DNA of 64,000 nt from JBGLNJ01 sp041300525 (lineage in GTDB: Bacteria > Chloroflexota > Anaerolineae > Fen-1058), in assembly GCA_041300525.1 (NCBI GenBank), contig JBGLNJ010000001.1:1550001-1614000 (forward strand), given 5' to 3'. Made by a program: the position numbers and the translations under genes. Below are positions 1-8,652 of this stretch, piece by piece (position 1 is the stretch's first letter; each line of letters begins with the position of its first letter). Below the pieces are notes generated by a model. It was not told where the DNA came from, did not search any database, and was given only the letters and a program-made list of their open reading frames with translations.

Positions 1-1430
1 GTCGGATCACGACCGTAAAGAACAGCGTGTTCGATGTGCCGCCGCCCGGCGCGGGGTTGACCACGGTAATGCTGATCGGGCCAGCAGCGGCAATGTCACT
101 TGCCAGGATGTCTGCCACGAGTTGTCCGCTGTTGACAAACGTCGTCGCGCGGGCCGAACCCTTCCAGTAAACGGTCGAGTTGCCGACAAAGTGAGTGCCT
201 GTCACCAGCAGCGTGAACGCCGGGCCGCCGACTGTCGCCGTCGTCGGGTTGAGGCTGGTGATCACCGGGGCTGGATTGTTGAGCGCGACCGTGATCGTCA
301 CCGTGGCGATGTTGCTATCCAATGCGCCATCGTTGGCTTTGTAGGTGAACGAGTCAGAGCCATTGTAGTTGAGCGCCGGCATATAGGTAAGCGAGCCATC
401 GGCGTTGAGCGTCAGCGTGCCATGTGCCGGGCCGTTCACCCGCGATGCCGTCAGCGCGGCGCTATCCACATCGGTGTCATTGCCCAACACACCCGGAGCA
501 GCGACCGTCAGCACCGTGTCCTCGCTTGTGATATAGATGTCGTTCATCGCCACAGGCGCGTCGTTGACCGGGTGGATAGTGAGGTTGACGGTGGCGACGT
601 TGCTATTCGACATTCCGTCGTTGGCCTGGTAGGTAAAGCTATCGGCGCCGTTATAGTCGGCGGTTGGCGTGTACACGAACGAGCCGTTGGCGTTGAGCGT
701 CAACGCGCCATGCGTCGGGCCGCTGACCAGGACAGCCCTCAGCGGGTCGTGATCCCGGTCGGTGTCATTGCCGAGCACGCCGGAAGCTGTCACAACCAGC
801 GGTGTGTCTTCGTTCGTGCTGTAGCTATCGTTCACTGCTGTGGGCGCGTCGTTGACATTCTTTGCCGTGATGGCGAAGGATTGAGTGGAGATCGCTCCGG
901 CGCTGTCACGCGCTTGCAGGGTGACGGCGTGCTGGCCCACGTTGTCGTTCGTCGGCGTGCCGCTCAACGTAGCTGTGCCGTTGTGGTGATCCGTGAAGGT
1001 CAGCCAGCCGGGCAGCGTGGGCGCAGTGATGGCCACTGTGTCGCCTGCGTCAATGTCGGTGACGATGACATTGTAGGTGTATAGTTCGCCTTGCATCACC
1101 ACTAACACTGGCTCGCTGGTGAATTGTGGCGCGTCGTTGACCGGGTTGACGGTGAGGGTCACGGTGGCGACGTTGCTATTCGACGTTCCGTCGTTGGCCT
1201 GGTAGGTAAAGCTATCGGCGCCGTTATAGTCGGCGGTTGGCGTGTAGACGAACGAGCCGTCGGCGTTGAGGCTGAACGAGCCGTGCGCCGGGGCGCTGGT
1301 CAGGATGGCTGTCAGCGAATCGCCTTCGACATCCGTGTCGTTGGTCAGCACGCCGGGTGCGGCGACGATCAGAGGCGTGTCTTCGTCCGTCGTGTAGTTG
1401 TCATTATTGGCGACAGGCGGGTCGTTGACG
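1..1430 (-). CDS. Secreted Ig-like/cadherin-like repeat protein, fragment
   Basis: The minus strand stays open across the whole stretch and runs off the left edge. Reading right to left I see a repeat of the VCBS/Big_9 type (VNDPPVANNDNYTTDEDTPL, then SFTYQANDG), a putative-Ig (He_PIG-like) block with LPGWLTF at about 840-1130, two more repeats (VNDAPTAVNDSYSTNEDTPL and VNDAPVAMNDIY), and an IPT/TIG-like domain (PVITSLNPTTATVGGPAF) near the edge. Such arrays occur in large secreted or surface adhesins. No signal peptide or start is visible: immediately before the first repeat the pattern breaks (FRPGVND where a strand ending TVNPVND is expected), so the 5' part is missing. The 3' end lies outside the window. 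The domain families are clear; the function (adhesion, polymer binding) is inference. Confidence 0.8.
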
Positions 1431-1501
1431 CCTGGCCGGAACTGGCCGCCGACGGCAAGTGGGTGTGCAGCCAGTGCCAGCAGCCTATCGGAAAGGACTG
1501 A
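1431..1501 (+). pseudogene. 3' end of an unidentified gene
   Basis: Just right of the repeat protein the + strand carries what looks like a genuine C-terminus: WPELAADGKWVCSQCQQPIGKD followed by TGA, three bases before the ATG of the next gene. A CxxC pair suggests half of a zinc ribbon. The reading frame continues leftward only through the antisense of the repeat protein, so the rest of the gene is not here. Close spacing with the following membrane protein suggests the two were co-transcribed. Confidence 0.45.
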
Positions 1502-1504
1502 CCC

Positions 1505-2548
1505 ATGGAACTCGGCATTAGCAGCGCACTCAAAACTCTGTTCGAGCAACTCGGCAAAGCGTTCTTCATCTCCGGCTACCTGCCGGCGGCGCTGTTCGTC
1601 GCGCTCAATCAATATCTCGTGTTCTCCAACAGATTTGGCGGCAGGTCCCTCGTATTGTTTGCGCCCGATTTCAAACTGGGGCCGTTCACCGGCGACAACC
1701 TGGCGACGGTCATTCTGCCTTTGTTTCTTGGCATGCTGCTGCTGGCATTCAATACCCTCATCATCAAGTTCTTTGAAGGCGCGTTCAAGTGGCAGCAGAA
1801 TATTCTTTTGCGCCCCTGGATGGCGGCCAATCGCAAGCGCTGCCAGGAGCGCTATGGTAAGCTGGTCACGCTCAAGAAAGAATACTACCAGCAGCTTGCG
1901 CGGGCTGCCGGTTCGGACAAGGCAGAACGCAATGACGCGCTCGACAAGGTCGTTGGGCTGCGGCTGCAAATCCAGGCGGAGAATGACCGCCTCGAGCAGA
2001 TTGAGCCAACGCCTTCGCTGCCCTATCGCCTGGAGTGTGTCCGGCCCACGGCGCTGGGCAACACCTTTGCGCTGATGGAAGAATATCCCTACGACCGGTA
2101 CGGCATTGACGCGGTGGCGATCTGGCCTCGCCTGCACCCACTCCTGCCGGATGCAGTCAAGACCAACATCGGCAACCAGAAATTGCTGCTGGATTTTATG
2201 CTGAACCTGGTGGCGCTGGCCGGCATCTTTGGCATTGAAGGCATCGTCGTCGGCCTGGCGCGCGCGCCGATTCAACTTGCGCTGATCGGCGCGGGGGTTG
2301 GATCGCTGGTTGTGGCATGGCTGCTGTATCGCGCGGCGGTCGGCGTCACGGCGACGATGGGATTGTTCGTCACTTCTGCCTTTGACTTTTACCGGGGAGC
2401 TGTGCTGGAAAAACTCGGCTTGAGCCAGCCGCCCCAAGTCGAAGACGAGCAGTTTCTGTGGCTGCAGATCGCGTCATTCTTGCGGCGGGGCGAGGGTTTC
2501 AAGTTGCCGCCGCGCCGATCCGCTTCCGCACCGGCAGAGAAAAAATAG
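1505..2548 (+). CDS. Membrane protein of unknown function, 347 aa
   Basis: I do not recognise a family. Hydrophobic segments lie at about residues 19-39, 65-88, 225-250 and 255-277. Between the second and third is a charged, probably helical cytoplasmic stretch (about 95-165, rich in K, E, Q and R). The tail ends in a basic, Pro/Ala-rich sequence. The ATG follows the stop of the preceding fragment by three bases, so translation may be coupled. The next gene, rpsF, has its own promoter, so this gene need not share its function. An inner-membrane scaffold or transport-associated protein is possible, but nothing visible decides it. Confidence 0.75.
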   Translation: MELGISSALKTLFEQLGKAFFISGYLPAALFVALNQYLVFSNRFGGRSLVLFAPDFKLGPFTGDNLATVILPLFLGMLLLAFNTLIIKFFEGAFKWQQNILLRPWMAANRKRCQERYGKLVTLKKEYYQQLARAAGSDKAERNDALDKVVGLRLQIQAENDRLEQIEPTPSLPYRLECVRPTALGNTFALMEEYPYDRYGIDAVAIWPRLHPLLPDAVKTNIGNQKLLLDFMLNLVALAGIFGIEGIVVGLARAPIQLALIGAGVGSLVVAWLLYRAAVGVTATMGLFVTSAFDFYRGAVLEKLGLSQPPQVEDEQFLWLQIASFLRRGEGFKLPPRRSASAPAEKK

Positions 2549-2577
2549 ACGCGCGGAAAACCAGATGGCGCGGAGGC

Positions 2578-2606
2578 TTGCCAATTCTGCGCCAGTGTGG
2601 TATAGT
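2578..2606 (+). promoter_or_regulatory. Probable sigma-70 promoter for rpsF-ssb-rpsR
   Basis: TTGCCA at 2578 and TATAGT at 2601 are separated by 17 bases, a near-consensus housekeeping promoter. It lies 30 bases after the stop of the membrane-protein gene and gives a leader of about 95 bases before rpsF. Confidence 0.7.
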
Positions 2607-2655
2607 CCGCCCGCTTGAGAGCGGCCTGGCCGCCCAAGCAGCTCGCCGCTTCTCG

Positions 2656-2677
2656 CTCCTGGTGAAAGAACCAGGGG
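2656..2677 (+). promoter_or_regulatory. Hairpin in the rpsF leader
   Basis: CTCCTGGT and ACCAGGGG pair around the loop GAAAGA, just ahead of the AAGGAGG ribosome binding site at 2691. Leaders of rpsF operons can carry an S6:S18-binding structure. I cannot show that this hairpin is that motif, so autoregulation is only a possibility. Confidence 0.3.
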
Positions 2678-2709
2678 CAAATCCCGTGAGAAGGAGGTTA
2701 AACGCGAGT

Positions 2710-2997
2710 ATGCGTGATTACGAATTGACGTTAGTTATTCGCCCCGATGTAGAAGATACTGGGTTAGCGGCCCTGCTGGAAAAAATCAAAGGGCTGCTTG
2801 CCACGGCTGGCGGTCAAGGCATTCAGGTTGAACCCTGGGGCCGCCGCCATCTAGCCTACCCCATCAAGAAAATCACCGAAGCCCAATACTTTCTGATCCG
2901 CGCGCAACTGCCGGCGCAGACTCTTATCGAGTTGGAGCGTCAGATCCGGCTGATGGAACAAGTCCTGCGCTTTTTGTTGGTGCGCGCCGACGAGTAA
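2710..2997 (+). CDS. rpsF: 30S ribosomal protein bS6
   Basis: A 95-residue protein, the usual bS6 length, starting MRDYELTLVIRPDVE and carrying the family stretch GRRHLAYPIKKITEAQYFL. bS6 pairs with bS18 on the platform of the small ribosomal subunit. The ATG at 2710 is chosen because AAGGAGG lies 12 bases upstream and the family begins at exactly this residue; a longer in-frame extension upstream reads through the promoter and leader. It heads the conserved rpsF-ssb-rpsR cluster seen in many bacteria, with a recognisable promoter about 100 bases upstream. Nothing is unusual in the sequence. Confidence 0.95.
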   Translation: MRDYELTLVIRPDVEDTGLAALLEKIKGLLATAGGQGIQVEPWGRRHLAYPIKKITEAQYFLIRAQLPAQTLIELERQIRLMEQVLRFLLVRADE

Positions 2998-3051
2998 TCG
3001 AGCACCCACGCCGCTATCCCGGATCCACGACGAGGGTGAGGAGCAAATACC

Positions 3052-3447
3052 ATGCGGGGCTTGAACAAGGTCATGATCATCGGGAACCTGGGCCGCGACC
3101 CGGAAATGCGCTACACGCCCAGCGGCCGGCCGGTGACATCGTTCAGCATTGCCACGACGCGCTCGTGGACCTCGGGTAACGGCGACCGCCGCGAAGAGAC
3201 GGAGTGGTTCAACGTGGTGGCGTGGGGCAACCTGGCCGAAATCTGCAAGCAGTATCTGCACAAGAGCCAGCCGGTGTACGTTGAAGGGCGGCTGCAAACG
3301 CGCGGCTGGGAAGACCCGGAAGGCAAAAAGCACTTTCGGACCGAACTGGTCGCCAACGAAGTGATTATCCTGGGTGAGCGGCGGGGCGAGCCTTCCGAAG
3401 AAGACCCGTCCGAAGAGCTGCCCACCGAAGATGAATTTCCATTCTAA
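3052..3447 (+). CDS. ssb: Single-stranded DNA-binding protein
   Basis: 131 residues: an N-terminal OB fold (NKVMIIGNLGRDPEMRYTPS, then TEWFNVVAWGNLAEICKQYL and YVEGRLQTRGW), a short acidic linker, and the tail DEFPF, which matches the acidic C-terminal tip that SSB uses to recruit replication and repair partners. The homotetramer coats single-stranded DNA. The linker is short compared with the E. coli protein, so the whole chain is compact. It lies between rpsF and rpsR on the same strand, 54 bases after rpsF, with a GAGG-type ribosome binding site before the ATG. Confidence 0.95.
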   Translation: MRGLNKVMIIGNLGRDPEMRYTPSGRPVTSFSIATTRSWTSGNGDRREETEWFNVVAWGNLAEICKQYLHKSQPVYVEGRLQTRGWEDPEGKKHFRTELVANEVIILGERRGEPSEEDPSEELPTEDEFPF

Positions 3448-3487
3448 TTTCAGGCGCACTGTGCGCTAAAGAGTGAGGAGGACCGCC

Positions 3488-3811
3488 GTGGCGGGTGAGT
3501 TTTATCGCAACGATGGGGATGACAGCCGTGGGGGTGAGCGTGGCGAGCGGCATGGACGGGGCAGAAGTGGCCCCGGCGGCGCGCGCAAGTTTATCCGCAA
3601 GCCCAAGGTGTGCGCCTTCTGCGTGGAAAAGAAAGCGCGCATTGACTATAAACAAATTGATGTGGTGCGCCGCTACGTGACGGAGCGTGGCAAGATTCGC
3701 CCGCGCCGGCAGACCGGCATGTGCGCCAAGCATCAACGCCGCATGTCCATGGCGATCAAACGCGCGCGGCACCTGGCGTTGCTGCCGTACTCGGCAGCGA
3801 CCACACGTTAG
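3488..3811 (+). CDS. rpsR: 30S ribosomal protein bS18
   Basis: The core KVCAFCVEKKARIDYKQIDV, then RRYVTERGKIRPRRQTGMCA and KHQRRMSMAIKRARHLALLP, is bS18, of the zinc-ribbon (Cys-containing) type with CxxC and a later C-K-H. It binds the small-subunit platform together with bS6. About 35 residues precede the core and are unusually rich in Gly, Asp and Arg, probably disordered. I place the start at GTG 3488 because GAGGAGGA at 3475 sits five bases upstream; an in-frame GTG at 3473 would overlap that site. Confidence 0.93.
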   Translation: MAGEFYRNDGDDSRGGERGERHGRGRSGPGGARKFIRKPKVCAFCVEKKARIDYKQIDVVRRYVTERGKIRPRRQTGMCAKHQRRMSMAIKRARHLALLPYSAATTR

Positions 3812-3972
3812 ACACTGCCAGCTTCCCGGCGCTGTAGCGCGCCTGGGTTGTGTACTTTCGTCAGGCATAGAAAGTCAAAGACGGGTCAGTCGCGTCGTGG
3901 GTGTGCATCGCCGACTCTGCTGGCCGGTCTCCAGCCTTCCTATGCCTTTTGCCTGTCAGTCGAGGTATTGGG

Positions 3973-5238
3973 ATGAGTAAAGCGAGCAAAGTCAAGCTTC
4001 CCAAAGAAATGACCCGTAAGCATCTCGCCCGCGCCGAACGCGAAGCTCGTCAGCAGCGGTTGCTGCTCATCGGCATCGCGGTGGTCGTCGTCGTGGCGAT
4101 TGCTCTCGTCGGTTACGGCTTTCTGGACGAGCGTGTGCTCAAGCCACAGCAGCCGGTGGCCCAGGTCAACGGCAAGAATATCACGACCGCCGATTTTCAA
4201 AAGCGCGTCCGGTTTGCGCGCGCGCAGATCACGTCTCAGGTCAACCAACTCCTGGCTCAGCGCGAGCAGTTTGGGGCTGACCCGCAATTGGCCTTTCTCA
4301 CCGAGCAGATTGATCAGCAGTTGACCAGTTTGCAGGGACAACTGGCTAATCCTGCGTCGCTGGGCGGGCAGGTGATCAACTCGATGGTCGAAGCTGAGTT
4401 GATCCGGCAGGAAGCGGCAAAGCGCGGCATTATCGTGCCGCCCGAACAAGTTCAGACATCCCTCGAGCACAATTTTGATTTTTACCGTGTCCCGCCGACG
4501 GCGACGCCGGCGCCGACCGCCTCGCCCACTCCAGTCGCTTCGCCAACGCCAGGCGAACTCGTTCGCACGCCCACTCCCACCGTTACGATGAGCACCATCG
4601 TCACGCCGACCGCCACGCCCGAGCCGACTTTTACGCCTGAACCGACGGCCACGCCCGTCACTGAACAGGCTTACAACACCGCGCTTAACAATTACCTGAC
4701 TCAACTGGCGCAGACGGGGATGACCAAAGCCGATTTGATCTCGCTGGTGGAATCCGATCTGCTGCGCAGCAAGTTGTCCGAGTCGTTTGGCAAGACAATG
4801 CCCTCTTCTGCCGACCAGGTGGAATTCCACTATCTCTACTTTGAGACTGAGGAGAGCGCGCAGACCGCCGACGCGCAACTCAAGTCCGGGGTAAGCTTTG
4901 ACGATTTGTACCAGCGCGTCCAGGCCGGGCAAGTGGTGAGCGCCACCGGCAACATTCTGCCGTGGACGCCGACCGACGAGTTGACGCAGACCCTCGGCCT
5001 CAAGTTTGGCGAGGTCGTCCTTTCCCTGGGCATCAGCCAGACCAGCCAGATCGTCACCGACACGACTGGCAGCGGCTACTTTATCTTTCGGCAAGATGGG
5101 CGCGCGCTGCGTCCACTGACCGACTCTCAGATCCAGTCTCGGCAGCAGAAAGCCTTCCAAGACTGGCTCACCAATCAACGCAACGGCTCTGGCGTCAACC
5201 TGTTCAACAACCGTTACGCCGACCGCGTGCCCGACTAG
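3973..5238 (+). CDS. Membrane-anchored parvulin-type foldase (PrsA/SurA-like)
   Basis: 421 residues with a basic cytoplasmic N-terminus, one membrane helix at about 29-50, then a SurA/PrsA-like N-domain (VAQVNGKNITTADFQKRVRF; MVEAELIRQEAAKRGI) and a parvulin-like PPIase domain at about 283-375 (EFHYLYFETEESAQTADAQL; LGLKFGEVVLSLG; GYFIFRQDGRA). Such proteins help secreted proteins fold outside the membrane. Between the N-domain and the PPIase lies an unusual spacer of about 55 residues built from T-P/A-P motifs (about 173-228), resembling linkers of secreted proteins. The ATG at 3973 follows a GAGGT site. Convergent to rel and closed by a strong terminator. Whether the PPIase domain is catalytically active cannot be judged here. 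Confidence 0.85.
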   Translation: MSKASKVKLPKEMTRKHLARAEREARQQRLLLIGIAVVVVVAIALVGYGFLDERVLKPQQPVAQVNGKNITTADFQKRVRFARAQITSQVNQLLAQREQFGADPQLAFLTEQIDQQLTSLQGQLANPASLGGQVINSMVEAELIRQEAAKRGIIVPPEQVQTSLEHNFDFYRVPPTATPAPTASPTPVASPTPGELVRTPTPTVTMSTIVTPTATPEPTFTPEPTATPVTEQAYNTALNNYLTQLAQTGMTKADLISLVESDLLRSKLSESFGKTMPSSADQVEFHYLYFETEESAQTADAQLKSGVSFDDLYQRVQAGQVVSATGNILPWTPTDELTQTLGLKFGEVVLSLGISQTSQIVTDTTGSGYFIFRQDGRALRPLTDSQIQSRQQKAFQDWLTNQRNGSGVNLFNNRYADRVPD

Positions 5239-5260
5239 GTGCGGGCGAATTAAACCATCA

Positions 5261-5294
5261 CGGGGTGCTGGCATTTGCAGCACCCCGTTTCTAT
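5261..5294 (+). terminator. Rho-independent terminator after the foldase gene
   Basis: A perfect 10-bp stem (CGGGGTGCTG at 5261-5270, CAGCACCCCG at 5278-5287) with a 7-base loop is followed by TTTCTATTT. It lies 22 bases after the foldase stop and before the convergent rel gene. Confidence 0.88.
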
Positions 5295-5349
5295 TTCCGG
5301 GCTTGTAACCGATTGACCCGTTGACTATCTGACGATGCAACTATCTGAC

Positions 5350-7509
5350 TCATCCCGTCTGCCGTTGCGCCTCGATCACGTTCGGAATCCGGTCAATCTT
5401 GGTTAGCGCCCGCGAGAGTTGTTGGATGTTGGCAATGTCGAACGTGACATAGACGGTGGCGATGCCCTTTTGCGTGCTCATGCTGACGGACGACATGTTG
5501 ATGTTTTCGGCGGCGACGACGGCGGCAATGTCGCGCAAAAGTCCCCCTCGGTCGTAGGCTCGGATCTTGACCATGATCGGGAAAGTCTGTTCCGACGGCC
5601 CCCAATCCACTTCGATGAGGCGGTCTATCTCTCGGCAGCGCAAAATGTTGGAGCAATCGCGGCGATGGATGGTGACGCCGCGCCCACGCGTGATATAGCC
5701 GATGATCTCGTCTCCTGGCAGCGGCGTGCAGCAGCGCGCGATGTTGGTGAGCAGGCCGGACGCGCCGCGCACCGACATCGCGGCCGCCGTGGACAGGCGC
5801 GGCGCCGCTGGCGTGACCGGCGCCTGCTCCGGCTGGTTCTTGCGCTCGGCCTCGATGATCTTGGTCGCGATCTGTTGGGCGTTAATGTCCCCCTGGCCGA
5901 TGGCGGCTAAAAAGTCATCCACCTTGTCAAAATCAAACATCGGCGCCAGCGTCTCGTAGCTGATCGAGCTGGTCCCCAACTGTCTAAGCTCTTTATCCAG
6001 GATGTCACGGCCCTGCGCAATGTTCTCGGTGCGATCCTGCCGCTTGAACCATTGGCGGATTTTCGTCCGCGCGCGCTGCGTCTTGAGATAGCCCAGGTGC
6101 GGGTTGAGCCAGTCACGGCTGGGGCCGCCGCGCTTGGCGGTGAGGATCTCGACCTGGTCGCCTGTCTGAAGCTGGTAATCCAGGCCGATCAGCTTGCCGT
6201 TGACTTTGGCGCCCCGGCAGCGCTCGCCGATCTCGGTGTGGACAAAGTAAGCAAAATCAATCGGCGTGCTCCCAGCAGGCAAATCAATCAGACGGCCTTT
6301 GGGCGTAAAGACATACACGCGATCCTGGAACAAGTCTGTCTTGAGCGAGTCCATGAACTCGCCCGGGTCGGTTACCTCTTTGCGCCAGTCCATCTGCAAG
6401 CGCAACGAAGCGATCTTTTGCTCGTAGACGAGGTCGCGCTTGCCGCCCGCCTCTTTGTATTTCCAGTGCGCCGCAATGCCCAACTCGGCCATCTCGTGCA
6501 TTTCGCGCGTGCGGATTTGGACTTCGAGCGTCTTGCCGTCGTCGGCCAGCACCGCCGTGTGCAGACTGCGATACATGTTGTCCTTGGGCGCGGCGACGTA
6601 ATCGTCTACCTGGTTGGGGATGGGCCGCCACAACTGGTGGACGATGCCGAGCGTTTGGTAACACTGCTCAACCGTGTCCACGATCACACGCACGGCGCGA
6701 ACGTCGAAAATTTGCCCAAACGGCAGCCCCCTGCGCTCCATCTTTCGGTGGATACTGTAGATGTGTTTGGGACGGCCCGAGACTTGTGCGTGGATGTCTT
6801 CTTCTTCCAGTCGCCGCTCAAGCTGCCGAACGATCTCGTTGATATGCGTTTCGCGGTCGGCTTGCCGCTCGTGGATGAGGGCGGCGATTTCCTTGTAGCG
6901 TTCGGGGTTGAGGTAACGGAAGCCCAGGTCTTCCAGCTCCCACTTCATCTGCCAGATGCCCAGCCGGTTCGCCAGCGGGGCAAAGATTTCCAGCGTCTCG
7001 CGCGCGATGCGCTTGCGCCGTTCCTCCGGCAGCGAGCCGAGCGTCCGCATGTTGTGCAAGCGGTCGGCCAGTTTGATGAGCACCACGCGCACGTCATCGC
7101 CCATGGCGATAAACATCTTGCGCAGCGACTCGGATTCCTGGTCCTCAAAGTTAAGCACCTGACCGGAAATGCCATCGTACGGCGCCAACTTGGTCACGCC
7201 ATCCACCAGCATGGCGACTTCTTGGCCGAACTCGACTTCCAGGTCGTGCACGGTGATGAGCGAATCTTCTACCACGTCGTGGAGCAGCCCGGCGGCTATC
7301 GTGGCCGGATCCAGGTTGAGGTCGGAAAGAAGCCCGGCGACGACCAGGCAGTGGGCGAGGTACGGCTCGCCACTGACGCGCTTTTGACTCGCGTGCGCCT
7401 CTTCGGCCCGCTTGTAGGCGCGGCTGATCTTGTCCTGCGCCTCAGGGCCATAGTTCTGGCAGGCTCGCGCGATCATTTCATCTAGCGTGGGTAAAGCAAC
7501 TTTGACCAT
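5350..7509 (-). CDS. rel: Bifunctional (p)ppGpp synthetase/hydrolase
   Basis: 719 residues in the order of long RSH proteins: HD hydrolase domain (EPYLAHCLVVAGLL, then LLHDVVEDS with the HD and ED metal/catalytic pairs near residues 77-82), synthetase domain (IFDVRAVRVIVDT; DNMYRSLHTAV; LEVQIRTREMHEMAE), TGS domain (VYVFTPKGRLIDLPAG, about 390-450), a zinc-finger/helical region (LLTNIARCCTPLPGD) and a C-terminal ACT domain (about 645-715). Intact HD and synthetase motifs imply it both makes and degrades the stringent-response alarmones. Transcribed leftward from a good promoter at 7546-7574. It has only a weak ribosome binding site. Confidence 0.95.
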   Translation of the reverse strand: MVKVALPTLDEMIARACQNYGPEAQDKISRAYKRAEEAHASQKRVSGEPYLAHCLVVAGLLSDLNLDPATIAAGLLHDVVEDSLITVHDLEVEFGQEVAMLVDGVTKLAPYDGISGQVLNFEDQESESLRKMFIAMGDDVRVVLIKLADRLHNMRTLGSLPEERRKRIARETLEIFAPLANRLGIWQMKWELEDLGFRYLNPERYKEIAALIHERQADRETHINEIVRQLERRLEEEDIHAQVSGRPKHIYSIHRKMERRGLPFGQIFDVRAVRVIVDTVEQCYQTLGIVHQLWRPIPNQVDDYVAAPKDNMYRSLHTAVLADDGKTLEVQIRTREMHEMAELGIAAHWKYKEAGGKRDLVYEQKIASLRLQMDWRKEVTDPGEFMDSLKTDLFQDRVYVFTPKGRLIDLPAGSTPIDFAYFVHTEIGERCRGAKVNGKLIGLDYQLQTGDQVEILTAKRGGPSRDWLNPHLGYLKTQRARTKIRQWFKRQDRTENIAQGRDILDKELRQLGTSSISYETLAPMFDFDKVDDFLAAIGQGDINAQQIATKIIEAERKNQPEQAPVTPAAPRLSTAAAMSVRGASGLLTNIARCCTPLPGDEIIGYITRGRGVTIHRRDCSNILRCREIDRLIEVDWGPSEQTFPIMVKIRAYDRGGLLRDIAAVVAAENINMSSVSMSTQKGIATVYVTFDIANIQQLSRALTKIDRIPNVIEAQRQTG

Positions 7510-7545
7510 ATCGGGATTTCAGATTTCAGGCGTGTGATTCAGAAT

Positions 7546-7574
7546 AGTATAGCGCGATTGGCGCGTCCGGTCAA
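7546..7574 (-). promoter_or_regulatory. Promoter of rel
   Basis: On the minus strand TTGACC (7574-7569) and TATACT (7551-7546) are 17 bases apart, giving a leader of about 30 bases before the rel ATG. Confidence 0.75.
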
Positions 7575-7579
7575 TGGTT

Positions 7580-7607
7580 TTGCGGATTGGGATAGCTGTG
7601 GTATAAA
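7580..7607 (+). promoter_or_regulatory. Promoter of the GH18-like lipoprotein gene, possibly leaderless
   Basis: TTGCGG at 7580 and TATAAA at 7602 are 16 bases apart. The ATG at 7617 begins only 10 bases after the -10 element and has no ribosome binding site, so the mRNA would have almost no leader. It is back to back with the rel promoter. Confidence 0.5.
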
Positions 7608-7616
7608 CGAGTTCAA

Positions 7617-8630
7617 ATGGCAAGTTTCAAATCTCAAATGCGCTGGCAGCGGTGGTGGGTGACAGGAGTTGTGCTGGTGTTGGCCGCCGTCTTGGCGCGC
7701 GGGTGCGTATGGCGACCGGGAACGCGACATTCCGGCGCATACTTTAACCGCGGACGGAATGCAGCTTGGCTAAGTGTGGATTGGTCGAAGGAAGCGCACT
7801 CGCCAAGAGAAATCTCCGCGCTGGCGGACGAGATGGCCCGCCACCAGGTGCAGACCATCTTTGTGTACGTCAGTTATCTCAAGCCAGGCGGTTATTTCAA
7901 TCCGACCTACGATCATGCCGCCGAGTTCGTCCGTGCGTTCAAGGCCGCCCAACCCAGCGCAACGGTCGAAGCGTGGATTGGCATTCCACTAGACAAGCCT
8001 ACCGTCAGCACGCCGGGTTACGCTCGCATCAGCGATCCGGCGGTGAGGCGCATGATTGCCGATTTCTGCAAGCGGCTCGTGACTGAGATGGGATTTGATG
8101 GCGTGCACCTCGACCCTGAGCCTATCCCCAACGGCGACGAGGACACGCTCCAATTGCTGGACGATGTGCGCGCGGCTATCGGGCGTGACAAGACTCTATC
8201 GCTGGCAACACGCGAAATTGTTCCCTTCTGGAACGACGCGCCCCTGCCGCCAGCGTGGGGATTGTGGCAGGCCAGTTACTATCGCCGTATCGCCGGGCGA
8301 GTGGATGAGGTCGCGGCAATGACTTACGACAGTACCATGCTGACTTCCTGGCTCTATGAGCACTGGCTGCGCTTTCAGGTCGTCGGCATCACACGTGCAG
8401 TCCAAGGCGTGCAGACACGCTTGCTGTTGGGCATGCCGACCTCGGAAGAAGAGACATGGACACATCACCCATGGGCAGAGAATATGCGCTCCGGGCTGCG
8501 CGGCATCCTCGCCGGGCTGAACGATGCGGACGCTGTGCCTGCAACCGTTACCGGTGTGGCGATTTACCCGCATTGGGAAACGGATGCTGCCAAGTGGGCC
8601 GAGTACGACAAGCTGTGGTTGGATAAATGA
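7617..8630 (+). CDS. Putative secreted GH18-like TIM-barrel protein
   Basis: 337 residues. A basic N-terminus and a hydrophobic segment (about 13-28) precede ARGC, a possible lipobox. The body looks like a TIM barrel: strands such as AWLSVDWS, TIFVYVSYL and TVEAWIGIPL, then MGFDGVHLDPEPI at about 158-170, which resembles the DGxxxDxE catalytic strand of family-18 glycosidases with D166 and E168 as candidate acids. Later VDEVAAMTYDS and RLLLGMPTS fit the same fold. The substrate is unknown and the chitinase-like role is inference. It starts from a promoter that almost touches its ATG; an alternative ATG lies seven codons downstream. Transcribed divergently from rel and followed by rsmD. Confidence 0.7.
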   Translation: MASFKSQMRWQRWWVTGVVLVLAAVLARGCVWRPGTRHSGAYFNRGRNAAWLSVDWSKEAHSPREISALADEMARHQVQTIFVYVSYLKPGGYFNPTYDHAAEFVRAFKAAQPSATVEAWIGIPLDKPTVSTPGYARISDPAVRRMIADFCKRLVTEMGFDGVHLDPEPIPNGDEDTLQLLDDVRAAIGRDKTLSLATREIVPFWNDAPLPPAWGLWQASYYRRIAGRVDEVAAMTYDSTMLTSWLYEHWLRFQVVGITRAVQGVQTRLLLGMPTSEEETWTHHPWAENMRSGLRGILAGLNDADAVPATVTGVAIYPHWETDAAKWAEYDKLWLDK

Positions 8631-8652
8631 CAAGACCTCCGAGGTCTAGGCG

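Noticed and set aside
122..1501. Long + strand frames over the repeat protein (Val/Arg/His-rich translations)
   Set aside because: They are antisense shadows of the VCBS/Ig-like repeats, whose domain patterns are unmistakable on the minus strand.
6052..7485. 477-codon + strand frame opposite rel
   Set aside because: It is the antisense of a complete, motif-verified rel gene.
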